From Alistipes sp. CHKCI003 (lineage in GTDB: Bacteria > Bacteroidota > Bacteroidia > Bacteroidales > Rikenellaceae): DNA of 51,816 nt. The notes beneath the pieces were generated by a model. That model was not told the DNA's origin. It saw only the letters and a program-made list of their open reading frames with translations, and searched no databases. Location: positions 1 to 51,816 of the forward strand of contig NZ_FCNT01000101.1 in assembly GCF_900021155.1 (NCBI RefSeq). The letters run 5' to 3'. Both the position numbers and the translations under genes were made by a program. Position 1 is the first letter of the stretch; every line of letters begins with the position of its first letter. Positions 25,861-35,023 of this stretch are shown piece by piece.

Positions 25861-27042
25861 ATGCGAACACCCGTTGAATTTCTTTCGGCCGTTTCTCGCC
25901 TCGGCTTAGCCCGGACCGGCGTTCGTCTCTGCGCTTGGCCCGGCGGGACGGTTCGTTTTTTTGCAGTCGTTTCGCCGTCCCGGCGGTCTTCCGGGCGGGG
26001 TTCGGGTTGCGCCCGGCTCATCGAAAACATTCCTCTCTTCATCTTCCTTTTGCTCGGTTCCTGCGGTTCGCCCCGCCCCGATGCGGCTGCGGTGCGGCCC
26101 GTGAAGGTCGTCGTCGCGGCCGGCGCCGAATTTCTCGACAAGGATTTCGCGGGGCTGGCGACGCCCGACGACGCCGTGAATCTCGCGTTCAAACTCTCGG
26201 GACAGATCCTCGACATACCCGTGTCGCAGGGCGAGAACGTGAAGAAGGGAGCGCTGCTCGCCGAGCTCGACCCGCGCGACGTGCGCCTGAAGGTCGATGC
26301 CGACAAATCGGCTTATGCCGAGGCCGAGTCGCAGCTCGCACGCATGAAACGGCTGCTCGACCACGAGGCCGTCTCGCGTCAGGAGTACGAAGCGGCTCAG
26401 ACGCGCTATGCACAGGCCCGCTCGGCCTATGAAAATTCCAAAGACCTGCTCGCCGACACCAAGCTGCGGGCTCCGTTCGACGCCGTGGTCGAGGACAAGT
26501 ATGCGGACGTCTATCAGCGCGTGCAGTCCGGCGAACCGATCCTGCGCATCGTGGGCCCCACGACCACGACCGTCAAATTCACCCTCCCCGAACAGGGGCT
26601 CTACCTGCTCTCGCTTCCCACGACGCGGTTCGCCGTGGAGTTCGACAACTACCGCGGCGTGCGCTTCGACGCCCGGTTGAAGGAGTATGCCAAGACTTCG
26701 TCCGATGCTTCGGGCTTTCCCGTGTCGCTCACGCTGGAGGGGACGTCCGCCTCGCGCTACCGCATTTCGCCCGGCATGTCGTGTCTGGTTACTATGCGGA
26801 GCGCCGACCCCGTGGCCGGCGCCGTTTCGGTGCCCGTGTCGGCGATCTATGCCCCCGCTTCGGGCGGCGAATACGTCTGGACGGTCGCCGGCGACTCGGT
26901 CGTGCGCCGTGCGGTACGGCTGGGCGAGCTCTTCGGCACGGACCGCGTGGTCGTCGACAGCGGTCTGGTGGCCGGCGAACGGGTCGTCTCGGCCGGCGTC
27001 TACCGGTTGCAGGACGGCGAGCGGGTGCGGATCTTGAAGTGA
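25861..27042 (+). CDS. RND efflux periplasmic adaptor (HlyD/AcrA family) lipoprotein
   Basis: The 393-residue adaptor carries the lipoprotein signal FLLLGSCGSP, with Cys near 63. The biotinyl-lipoyl half motif FKLSGQILDIPVSQGENVKK and its return segment KLRAPFDAVVEDKY flank a coiled-coil hairpin (about 160-200, LARMKRLLDHEAVSRQEYEA). A beta-barrel (GLYLLSLPTTRFAVEF) follows. The first 55 residues are odd: they translate a dispersed intergenic repeat and no ATG, GTG or TTG suits the lipoprotein signal better, so the true start is uncertain. It heads a three-gene tripartite efflux operon. Confidence 0.85.
   Translation: MRTPVEFLSAVSRLGLARTGVRLCAWPGGTVRFFAVVSPSRRSSGRGSGCARLIENIPLFIFLLLGSCGSPRPDAAAVRPVKVVVAAGAEFLDKDFAGLATPDDAVNLAFKLSGQILDIPVSQGENVKKGALLAELDPRDVRLKVDADKSAYAEAESQLARMKRLLDHEAVSRQEYEAAQTRYAQARSAYENSKDLLADTKLRAPFDAVVEDKYADVYQRVQSGEPILRIVGPTTTTVKFTLPEQGLYLLSLPTTRFAVEFDNYRGVRFDARLKEYAKTSSDASGFPVSLTLEGTSASRYRISPGMSCLVTMRSADPVAGAVSVPVSAIYAPASGGEYVWTVAGDSVVRRAVRLGELFGTDRVVVDSGLVAGERVVSAGVYRLQDGERVRILK
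25870..25940 (+). repeat. Dispersed intergenic repeat, copy A
   Basis: This stretch (TTTCTTTCGGCCGTTTCTCG followed by a GTC-TCTGCGCT segment) aligns well with copy B at 37784-37855 and more weakly with copy C at 43690-43765. It sits where the adaptor start is expected. Confidence 0.5.
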
Positions 27043-27049
27043 GACGGCC

Positions 27050-30000
27050 ATGAATCTGCCCGAATACTCGATCCGCAACGCCAAGGTCGTCTGGTTCTTC
27101 CTCGCCGTGCTGCTCGCAGGCGGTGCCGCGGGCTTCGCTACGCTCGGCAAGAAGGAGGACGCGGCGTTCGTCATCAAGAGCGCTTCGCTCGTCTGTTCCT
27201 ATCCGGGTGCGACGCCCGAGCAGGTCGAACAGCTCATCACCGAGCCCATCGAACGCGAGATACAGTCGATGCGCAGCATCCATAAGGTAACCTCCGAATC
27301 GTATTACGGCATTTCGAAGATCCTCGTCGAGCTCGACCCCGCCACTTCGGCGCGGGAGATCCCGCAGTTGTGGGACGAACTTCGACGCAAGGTGCTCGAC
27401 ATCCAGCCGAGCCTGCCGTCCGGTGCGTCGACCGTTACCGTGGCCGACGACTTCGGCGACGTCTACGGCATCTACTACGGTCTTTCGGCCGACGAGGGCT
27501 TCTCGTGGTCCGAGCTGCGGCAGTGGGCCCAACGCATCAAACGGACGCTCGTAACGGTCGAGGGCGTGCAGAAGGTGGCCCTCTACGGCGAGCAGACGCC
27601 CGTGGTGAACGTCTGCGTCAGTCTGGCGACGCTCGCCAATTTCTCCGTCCGCCCCGAGACGATCGTCTCGATCATCGGCCGCCAGAACACCATCGTCGAC
27701 AGCGGCGAGGTCGAAGCCGGCAAGATGCGCATCCGCATCCTCGAAGACGGCGTCTACAAGAACCTCGACGCCATCGCCGACCAGCTGCTCACCTCGTCGT
27801 CGGGCAAGCAGTACCGGTTGGGCGACATCGCTCGCGTGGAGCGCGGCTATGTCTCGCCGCCGCGGACGCTCATGCGCGTGGACGGCCGCCGTGCCGTCGG
27901 CATCGGCGTCTCGACCGAGGCGCAGGCCGACGTGGTGAAGACGGGCGCACGGGTCGTGCGGGCGTTGGACGAAGCCACGCGCGACATGCCCGTCGGCATG
28001 CAGCTCACGGTGCTCTACCCCGAGGACCGCATCGCCCGCGAAGCCAATGCGACGTTCGTGCTCAATCTGGCCGAGTCGGTGGCCATCGTCATCGCCGTCA
28101 TCATGCTCGTGATGGGTTTCCGCGCGGGTGTGCTGATCGGTTCGTCGCTGCTCTTCTCGATCGGCGGGACGCTGCTCCTCATGCAGTTCCTCGGCGAGGG
28201 GCTCAACCGCACCTCGCTCGCCGGATTCATCATCGCCATGGGCATGCTCGTGGACAACGCCATCGTCGTTACGGACAATGCCCGGCATGCCATGCTCCGC
28301 GGCACGGATCGGTTGCAGGCCGTAGCCGAAGGCGCCGATGCGCCCCGCTGGAGTCTGCTCGGAGCCACGCTCATCGCCATCTTCTCGTTTCTGCCGCTCT
28401 ACCTCGCGCCGTCGGCCGTGGCCGAGATCGTCAAGCCGCTGTTCGTCGTGCTGGCGCTCTCGCTGCTGCTCAGTTGGGTGCTGGCTCTTACGCAGACGCC
28501 TCTGTTCGGCAGCTTCCTGCTCAAGCCCGCCGTGCAGCGCCGCGACCCCTACGATACGGCGTTCTACCGCCGTTTCGACCGGCTGCTGGGCGGTCTGATC
28601 CGCCGCCGCTGGTGGGTGGTCGGCGGTGTTGCGGCGCTGTTCGCCGTCTCGCTCGCCGTGATGGGACGCATGCCGCAGAATTTCTTCCCGTCGCTCGACA
28701 AACCCTATTTCCGCGCCGACGTCATCCTGCCCGAGGGCTACGACATCCGCGATACCGAGCGCAACATCCGCCGCATGGAGGAGTGGCTCCGCGTCCAGCC
28801 CGAGGTGAAGACCGTCTCGGCGACGATGGGCTCCACGCCGCCGCGCTACTATCTGGCCAGCAGCAGCGTGTCGCTGCGGCCCAACTTCGGCAACGTGCTC
28901 GTCGAGCTGTACGACAAGCGCTCCACGGCCGCCGTCGAGGAGCGGTTCGCCGCATTCGTCGGGGCCGAGCTGCCGGACGTGTGGCTGCGTTCGTCGCTCT
29001 TCAAACTCTCGCCCGTGCCCGACGCCGCCATCGAGTTCGGCTTCATCGGCGACGACATCGACACCCTCGTGCGCCTCACCCGCGAGGCCGAGGAGATCAT
29101 GCACCGCAATGCCGGCGCCATGAACGTCCGCAATAGCTGGGGCAACCGCATACCGGCGTGGCAGCCCTTCTATTCGCAGGTGAAGGGACAGCGCATCGGC
29201 ATTTCGCGCCGCGAGATGGCCGAGGGCATCACGGTCGCCACGCAGGGCTTCCGGTTGGGCGAATACCGCGAGGGGGATCAGTTGTTGCCGATTCTGCTCA
29301 AGGACGAGCGCATCGGCGATTATAACCTCACCAACCTTCAGGCCATGCCGCTCTTCACCCCGTCGGGCAAGGTGCGGTCGCTCGGACAGGCCGTGGACAG
29401 TTTCCGCTTCGGGTTCGTGCGGGGCGTGGTGAAGCGTTTCGACCGCCAGCGGGTGATGAAGGCGCAGTGCGATCCGGCGCGCGGCGCGAACACCATGCGG
29501 CTCTTCGCCGAGCTGCGCGATTCCGTCGAGCGGCAGGTGCGTCTGCCCGAGGGTTATGCGCTCAAGGTCTTCGGCGAACAGGAGAGCCGGCAGGAGTCCA
29601 ACGAAGCGCTGGCGGCCAACATGCCGCTCACGCTGGTGCTGATCTTCGTCGTGCTGCTGCTGTTGTTCCGCAACTACCGGGAGCCTGCGGTGATCCTGCT
29701 GATGATCCCGCTGATCTTCATCGGCGTGGTGCTCGGGCTGGCGGCGACGGGCAAGGTCTTCAACTTCTTTTCGCTGCTGGGACTGCTCGGGCTGGTGGGC
29801 ATGAACATCAAGAACGCCGTGGTGCTCGTCGAGCGGATCGGCGTGCTGCGCGCTTCGGGCATGACCCCCTACGATGCGCTCGTCTCGGCCACGCGCAGCC
29901 GCATCGTGCCCGTGGCGGTGGCTTCGGGCACGACGATCCTCGGCATGCTGCCGCTGTTGTTCGATTCGATGTTCGGGGCGATGGCCGCCACGATCATGGG

Positions 30001-30082
30001 CGGACTGCTGGTCGCCACGCTCCTGACGATCTGCGTGCTGCCGGTCGTCTATGCGCTGTTCTACAAAATCCGCAAACCATGA
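27050..30082 (+). CDS. RND multidrug efflux pump, inner-membrane permease
   Basis: The 1010-residue protein has the AcrB/HAE1-type layout: TM1 near 12-30 (VVWFFLAVLLAGGAAGF), periplasmic docking and pore domains, then TM bundles. The proton-relay acidic pair sits in GMLVDNAIVVTDNARHA (TM4, about 400) and the TM10 region is GLVGMNIKNAVVLVERIG (about 920). Short loops mark a compact hydrophobe-type pump. The ATG is 8 bp after the adaptor stop, and the stop overlaps the TolC start. It probably exports amphiphiles or bile-related compounds; substrate is not predictable. Confidence 0.93.
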   Translation: MNLPEYSIRNAKVVWFFLAVLLAGGAAGFATLGKKEDAAFVIKSASLVCSYPGATPEQVEQLITEPIEREIQSMRSIHKVTSESYYGISKILVELDPATSAREIPQLWDELRRKVLDIQPSLPSGASTVTVADDFGDVYGIYYGLSADEGFSWSELRQWAQRIKRTLVTVEGVQKVALYGEQTPVVNVCVSLATLANFSVRPETIVSIIGRQNTIVDSGEVEAGKMRIRILEDGVYKNLDAIADQLLTSSSGKQYRLGDIARVERGYVSPPRTLMRVDGRRAVGIGVSTEAQADVVKTGARVVRALDEATRDMPVGMQLTVLYPEDRIAREANATFVLNLAESVAIVIAVIMLVMGFRAGVLIGSSLLFSIGGTLLLMQFLGEGLNRTSLAGFIIAMGMLVDNAIVVTDNARHAMLRGTDRLQAVAEGADAPRWSLLGATLIAIFSFLPLYLAPSAVAEIVKPLFVVLALSLLLSWVLALTQTPLFGSFLLKPAVQRRDPYDTAFYRRFDRLLGGLIRRRWWVVGGVAALFAVSLAVMGRMPQNFFPSLDKPYFRADVILPEGYDIRDTERNIRRMEEWLRVQPEVKTVSATMGSTPPRYYLASSSVSLRPNFGNVLVELYDKRSTAAVEERFAAFVGAELPDVWLRSSLFKLSPVPDAAIEFGFIGDDIDTLVRLTREAEEIMHRNAGAMNVRNSWGNRIPAWQPFYSQVKGQRIGISRREMAEGITVATQGFRLGEYREGDQLLPILLKDERIGDYNLTNLQAMPLFTPSGKVRSLGQAVDSFRFGFVRGVVKRFDRQRVMKAQCDPARGANTMRLFAELRDSVERQVRLPEGYALKVFGEQESRQESNEALAANMPLTLVLIFVVLLLLFRNYREPAVILLMIPLIFIGVVLGLAATGKVFNFFSLLGLLGLVGMNIKNAVVLVERIGVLRASGMTPYDALVSATRSRIVPVAVASGTTILGMLPLLFDSMFGAMAATIMGGLLVATLLTICVLPVVYALFYKIRKP

Positions 30083-31320
30083 GAAAATCGGTGCTTTCCG
30101 CGTTTTGCCTCCTTTTGTGGCTGCCGCTTGCGGCCCAGATCACGCTCGACGACTACCGCGCCGACGTGGCCGCTTACAGCCGCCGGCTCCGCATGGCCGC
30201 CGCCGCGAGCGGCGAAGCCGCCGAGCGCGCGGGGCAGGCCCGCACGGGCTATCTGCCGCAGTTGTCGCTCGACGGCAGCTTCACGGTCGCGTTCCGCCGC
30301 GAGGACGGACAGAAATCGTGGACTTTCGGCGTGTTGCCCCAGATCGTGCAGACGCTCTACGGCGGCGGAGCCGTGCGGGCCGCCCACCGTCGGGCGGAGC
30401 TGGGCTACGACATCGCGCTGTGCGAGGAGGAGTTCGCGCGCTGCGACGTGCGCTATGCCGCCGACTACGCCTACTGGAACCTCTCGTCGCTGCGCATCTT
30501 CGCCGCCGCCATGAGGGAGTACGTGGGCATCATCCGCTCGCTTCGGGAGGTCGTCGAACGGCGTTTCGCCGAAGGGTACATCGCCAAGGGCGACGTGCTG
30601 ATGATCGACGCGCGGCTGAGCGAGGCCGAGTACGGGCTGGTGAATGCCGAGCAGAATCTCTCGGTGGCGCTCCACAACTTCAACATCCTGCGCGGCATGC
30701 CGGTCGAAACGGAAGTGCGGCTCGCGCAGTCGATCCGCGACTCGATCCCGATGCCCGGGCGAGTATCGCCCGATGCGGCGCTTCTTAGGCGGGCGGACTA
30801 TGCCGCCGCTGCGCTGCGGACCGAGCAGGCGGCGTGGGGCGTCGAGGCGGCCCGCGCACCGTTCGATCCGCAGGTGAGCGTCGGCGTGGGCGGCTCGTGG
30901 CAGCCTCATACGCCCAACCGCACGGGCCGCACGCGGATCGACGGGTCGGCCTTCGTGCGGGTGAGCGTGCCGATTTTCCATTGGGGCGAGCGGAGGCGCG
31001 CGGTGGGGGCGGCGCGTGCCGCGGAGCTGCGGAGCGAATGGAGCGCGGCCCAGCTGCGCGACGACATCGTGCGCGAGGAGACCAACGGCTGGACGGCCGT
31101 GGTCAAGAGCAATGCGCAGGTCTCCGCCACGGAGGAGAGCCTGCGCATCGCGGGCGAAAATCTCGAAATCAGCACCTATTCCTACGTGGAGGGACTCGCC
31201 ACGATTCTCGACGTGCTGCAAGCCCAGTTGAGCTGGATTCAGCTCTACACGAACTCCATACAGGCGCGTTACAGCTATGCCGACGCCGTGTCGGCCTACC
31301 TGCGCATCACGGCCCGCTAA
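30079..31320 (+). CDS. TolC-family outer-membrane efflux protein
   Basis: The 413-residue protein starts with a Sec signal (VLSAFCLLLWLPLAAQ) and continues ITLDDYRADVAAYSRRL, the usual start of the first coiled-coil helix. Two OEP repeats are seen (about 25-210 and 220-410), with strand segments SLDGSFTVAFRRED and VSVGVGGSWQPHTP. The ATG overlaps the pump stop (ATGA), completing the tripartite set. The stop overlaps the convergent osmC gene by 4 bp. Confidence 0.9.
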   Translation: MRKSVLSAFCLLLWLPLAAQITLDDYRADVAAYSRRLRMAAAASGEAAERAGQARTGYLPQLSLDGSFTVAFRREDGQKSWTFGVLPQIVQTLYGGGAVRAAHRRAELGYDIALCEEEFARCDVRYAADYAYWNLSSLRIFAAAMREYVGIIRSLREVVERRFAEGYIAKGDVLMIDARLSEAEYGLVNAEQNLSVALHNFNILRGMPVETEVRLAQSIRDSIPMPGRVSPDAALLRRADYAAAALRTEQAAWGVEAARAPFDPQVSVGVGGSWQPHTPNRTGRTRIDGSAFVRVSVPIFHWGERRRAVGAARAAELRSEWSAAQLRDDIVREETNGWTAVVKSNAQVSATEESLRIAGENLEISTYSYVEGLATILDVLQAQLSWIQLYTNSIQARYSYADAVSAYLRITAR

Positions 31321-31724
31321 GCTTCGGCGGACTGGGTGCTGACGATGGCCGTTTCGTGGGAGACGGGTGCGATGCGTCCCAGCATCTGCACCGTTCCGCA
31401 GTATTTCTCGTGGGAGAGGTTGACGGCACGGCTGACTTTCGACTGTTCGTCGTAGCGGGCGCATTCGACGTTGTAGACCACGTTGAACGAACGGAAGACG
31501 CTCTCCGACTGCACGGTGTCGGTGGAGAGCTCGCCCGACATGCTGATTTCGAACCGGACGGGCGTTATGCGCTCCTTTTGCATGATCCTCAGGGCGGTGA
31601 GCCCGGCGCATTTGGCTCCGGCGTAGAGCAGCAGCGCTTTGGGGTTGAGGTCGGCGCAGGCCGTGTCTCCGCTCAGATCGAACCCCGACTTGTCGTTCAT
31701 TTCCAAAGTTACTTTTTCGATCAT
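31317..31724 (-). CDS. OsmC-like peroxiredoxin/Ohr family protein
   Basis: The 135-residue protein shows the OsmC fold: N-terminal beta region (VTLEMNDKSGFDLSG), the first conserved Cys in LLYAGAKCAGLTALRIM (about 38) and the second in NLSHEKYCGTVQML (about 110). The two Cys in these positions are the peroxidatic and resolving pair of OsmC/Ohr. It detoxifies organic hydroperoxides in the cytoplasm. It is convergent with the TolC gene (4-bp overlap). The subfamily is not resolved. Confidence 0.85.
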   Translation of the reverse strand: MIEKVTLEMNDKSGFDLSGDTACADLNPKALLLYAGAKCAGLTALRIMQKERITPVRFEISMSGELSTDTVQSESVFRSFNVVYNVECARYDEQSKVSRAVNLSHEKYCGTVQMLGRIAPVSHETAIVSTQSAEA

Positions 31725-31996
31725 AGTGTTAAGTGTTTAGAATGTAAAAGAATGTCTCCGTGCATGGCGCTTCATCGGACGCAACCGCCGGACGGGGTCG
31801 CCCGAAATCCCCGGCGGATAGGGGTTCGGGGCGTCGGCCCCGCAGACGCGGCCTCGGGCTGCGGATGACGGCGGCCGGCTGCGGAATCCGGGATGAAAAC
31901 GCGCAGTGCACGAATCGGTCCTGTTACGGTTTTTCGAATGATAATAAAGCGGGGGCAATAATCGTTCCTTATGGTGTGCCCGAACTGAAAAATTCG
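31725..31996. other. Intergenic region between osmC and the TPR gene
   Basis: Divergent promoters for osmC and the TPR gene must lie here. The only motif I support is the -7 box for the TPR gene; nothing else recognisable is seen. Confidence 0.4.
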
Positions 31997-32004
31997 TATC
32001 TTTG
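31997..32004 (+). promoter_or_regulatory. Promoter -7 element of the TPR gene
   Basis: TATCTTTG fits TAnnTTTG. It is 22 bp before the ATG at 32026. The -33 element is not clear. Confidence 0.55.
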
Positions 32005-32025
32005 TCCGACTATATACCGGTACCT

Positions 32026-35013
32026 ATGCGCAGCAATCCGATCATCCTGCCGATCCTCATCGCGGGGCTCCTCTGCATCCGTGCGGGGCGCGCCGCCGAA
32101 CCCGAAACCCTCGCTCTCATCGACCGCGGCGTCGAGCTGTTCGACTACGGCCGCTGGAACGACGCCCGCCACGAATTTCTGCGGGCGCAGCAGGGGCTCG
32201 CGCCCGACGACCGCTACGAACGCCAGAAGGTCGAGTTCTATCTGGCGGCCTGCGCCGTCGAGCTGGGCGACCGGGATGCCGAGGGGGCGTTGAAGGGTTT
32301 CGTGGAGCGGTGGCCCGGTTCGGTCTTCGGCAACGACGTGCTTTTCTCGCTGGCATCGTACTACTGCACGGCGGGCGACATGGCCGCTGCGGCCCGCACC
32401 TTCGCCGAGGTGGATTACCGGTCGCTCGGCGCGCAGCGCAAGGCGCAGTACGACGTCCGCATGGGCTATGCGGCCTTCTGCGCCGGCCGCTACGACGAAG
32501 CCTACGGTTACTTCGACCGTGTGGAGCCGCGCAGCGAGTACGCCGACCATGCGCTCTACTACAAATCCTACATCGACTATGCCCGCGGCGACTACGACCG
32601 CGCCAAGCTGGGCTTCAACCGCCTCGCGTCGAGCGACGCTTATGCGCCTCTGGTGCCTTACTACCTGCTCCAGCTCGAATTCATGGAGGGCGACTACGAC
32701 TATGTCGTCCGCGAGGGCGATGCGCTGGCCGCGAAAGCCGCGCCCCGGCACCGCACCGAGCTCGAACGGGTGCTGGCCGAGTCGTGGTACCATCTGGGCG
32801 ACTACGACAAAACCGTCGGTTATCTATCGGCCTACCGCCGCGACGGAGGCGACTTCGGCCGCAACGAGGAGTATCTGATGGGATACTCGCTCTACCGCAC
32901 GGCCCGCTATGCCGATGCCGAGGGCTACCTGCGCCGTGCGTGCGGCGCCGACGACGCTCTGACGCAAAACGCCTCCTACCATCTGGCCGACTGCTGCATC
33001 CGACGGGGCGCCAAGCGCGAGGCGATGCAGTCGTTCGCCATGGCCGCCAACGATGCGTTCGACGCTTCGATCGCCGAAGACGCCCTGTTCAATTACGGCA
33101 AATTGCAGTACGAACTGGGCGGCGGCGTCTTCAACGAGGCGATCAACCTCCTCACGCGCTACATCGAGCGCTACCCCTCATCGCCCCGCACGGCCGAGGC
33201 GCGACAGCTGCTCGTGGCCGCCTACTACAATTCGCGCAACTACGACGCCGCCTACGAAGCCCTCCGGTCGGTGCCTTCGCCCGACGCGGAGCTGCGCGCC
33301 GCCTTGCAGAAGATCGCCTACTTCCGCGCGCTCGAAGCGTGGACCGGCGGCGACCGTGCGGCCGCCGCACGGCTCATGGCCGAATCCGCTGCGGTGGGCG
33401 TGAGTCCCAAATACAATGCGCTCGCGCTCTTCTGGCAGGGCGAGATGGCCTATGCCGACGGCGATTACGCTGCCGCGGCGAAATGCTACGACGCCTACCT
33501 GAGACGCGCTCCCCGCAGCGCGGCGGAGTATGCGCTGGCGTGGTACAACCTCGGCTACTGCCGTTTTTCGGAGGAGCGGATGCCCGAGGCCGGCGAGGCT
33601 TTCTCGAAATTCCTGTCGCTCCGCCGCACGGCCGACGACTACCGCGCCGATGCGTGGAACCGGCTGGGCGACACGCAGTATGCCGCCCGCGATTTCGAAG
33701 CGGCGTCGGAGAGCTATGCGAAGGCCGTCGCCGCGGGCGGCCCTGCGAAATACTATGCACAGTATCAGCGGGCCGTAACGCTCGGCATTCTGCATGAACC
33801 TCAGGCCAAGATCGAGGCCCTGCGGGGGATCATCGCCGCGGGCGAGGGCGACTATGCGGACGACGCCTCCTACGAGCTGGGCCGCACCTATATCGCCGCA
33901 GAGCAGTACGCCGAGGGAGCCCGTGCGCTCGAACGCTTCGTGGCCGACTACCCTTCGTCGCCGATGCGCACGCAGGCGCTCGCCGATCTGGGACTGGCGT
34001 GGCTCAACCTCGGCGACGAGGAGAAATCGCTCGCGTACTACGACCGCGTGGTCTCCGCCGCTCCCCAATCCGCCGAAGCGAAGGGGGCGCTGGAGGGCAT
34101 CCGCGACATCTATGTTTCGCGCGGCGACGCCGACGCCTATTTCGCCTATGCCGAGCGGGCGGGGCTCGAAAGCGACGTTACGCTCGTGGCGCGCGATTCG
34201 CTGACCTTCGCCGCGGCGCAGCAGCTCTACCTCGCACGGCAGGACGGGCCGGCGGCCCGTGCGCTCGCAGACTATGCGGAGCGCTTCCCCAAGGGCTACT
34301 ACCTGACCGATGCGCTCTACTATCTGAGCGATACCTATCTGCGTCTGGGGCAGCGGGACGAAGCCGTCGCCACGCTCGCGGCGCTGGCGGATCGCAGTCC
34401 CAACGCCCACACGGCCACGGCGCTCGCCCGTCTGGCGGAGATGACCCGCGACGACGGACGTTATGCCGAAGCCGCCTCGGCCTACCGCCGCCTCTACGAT
34501 GCGGTCGGAGAGCCGAAAGCCCGCAGCGAGGCCATGACGGGCTATGTGCGGGCCACGCTGGCCGAAGGCGATCCCGCGAAGATCGCGCCGATGGCCGCCG
34601 ACGTGGCCGCTTCGGCCGATGCCGGTGCGGTCGCCGTGCGCGAATCGCAGTTCGCACTGGCCGAGCAGCTCCGCGAGGGGGGCGACTGGAAGGAAGCCGT
34701 GAAGATCTATCGCCGGCTCTCCTCCGAAGTGAAGAGCGCCGAGGGTGCGGCCTCGGCCTACTATGTCCTGCAGGATACGTTCGATGCGGGCGATCCGGCG
34801 AAGGCCGAGAAGGCCGTGTTCGCCTACATCGACCGCCGGACGCCCCACGCCTACTGGCTGGCCAAAGCCTACCTGCTTTTGGGCGACGTCTATGCCGCCA
34901 AGGGCGACGCCTTTCAGGCGCGCGCCACGTGGCAGAGCGTCGCCGACGGTTATTCGCCCGCCGACGACGGCATCGTGAGCGAAGCCAAGGCGCGCATCGC
35001 CCGACTCGATTGA
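32026..35013 (+). CDS. Large periplasmic TPR-repeat protein
   Basis: The protein has 995 residues from ATG 32026 (MRSNPIILPILIAGLLC), chosen because it starts the signal peptide; the in-frame start at 32002 overlaps the promoter box. The body is almost wholly TPR or Sel1-like helices, for example GVELFDYGRWNDARHEFLRA, FWQGEMAYADGDYAAAAKCY and ALERFVADYPSSPMRTQALA. About 20 repeats are visible. No enzymatic domain is seen. It is followed 10 bp later by an outer-membrane barrel, suggesting a partner scaffold for barrel, envelope or gliding-type secretion complexes. Confidence 0.85.
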   Translation: MRSNPIILPILIAGLLCIRAGRAAEPETLALIDRGVELFDYGRWNDARHEFLRAQQGLAPDDRYERQKVEFYLAACAVELGDRDAEGALKGFVERWPGSVFGNDVLFSLASYYCTAGDMAAAARTFAEVDYRSLGAQRKAQYDVRMGYAAFCAGRYDEAYGYFDRVEPRSEYADHALYYKSYIDYARGDYDRAKLGFNRLASSDAYAPLVPYYLLQLEFMEGDYDYVVREGDALAAKAAPRHRTELERVLAESWYHLGDYDKTVGYLSAYRRDGGDFGRNEEYLMGYSLYRTARYADAEGYLRRACGADDALTQNASYHLADCCIRRGAKREAMQSFAMAANDAFDASIAEDALFNYGKLQYELGGGVFNEAINLLTRYIERYPSSPRTAEARQLLVAAYYNSRNYDAAYEALRSVPSPDAELRAALQKIAYFRALEAWTGGDRAAAARLMAESAAVGVSPKYNALALFWQGEMAYADGDYAAAAKCYDAYLRRAPRSAAEYALAWYNLGYCRFSEERMPEAGEAFSKFLSLRRTADDYRADAWNRLGDTQYAARDFEAASESYAKAVAAGGPAKYYAQYQRAVTLGILHEPQAKIEALRGIIAAGEGDYADDASYELGRTYIAAEQYAEGARALERFVADYPSSPMRTQALADLGLAWLNLGDEEKSLAYYDRVVSAAPQSAEAKGALEGIRDIYVSRGDADAYFAYAERAGLESDVTLVARDSLTFAAAQQLYLARQDGPAARALADYAERFPKGYYLTDALYYLSDTYLRLGQRDEAVATLAALADRSPNAHTATALARLAEMTRDDGRYAEAASAYRRLYDAVGEPKARSEAMTGYVRATLAEGDPAKIAPMAADVAASADAGAVAVRESQFALAEQLREGGDWKEAVKIYRRLSSEVKSAEGAASAYYVLQDTFDAGDPAKAEKAVFAYIDRRTPHAYWLAKAYLLLGDVYAAKGDAFQARATWQSVADGYSPADDGIVSEAKARIARLD

Positions 35014-35023
35014 TCCCTGAGCC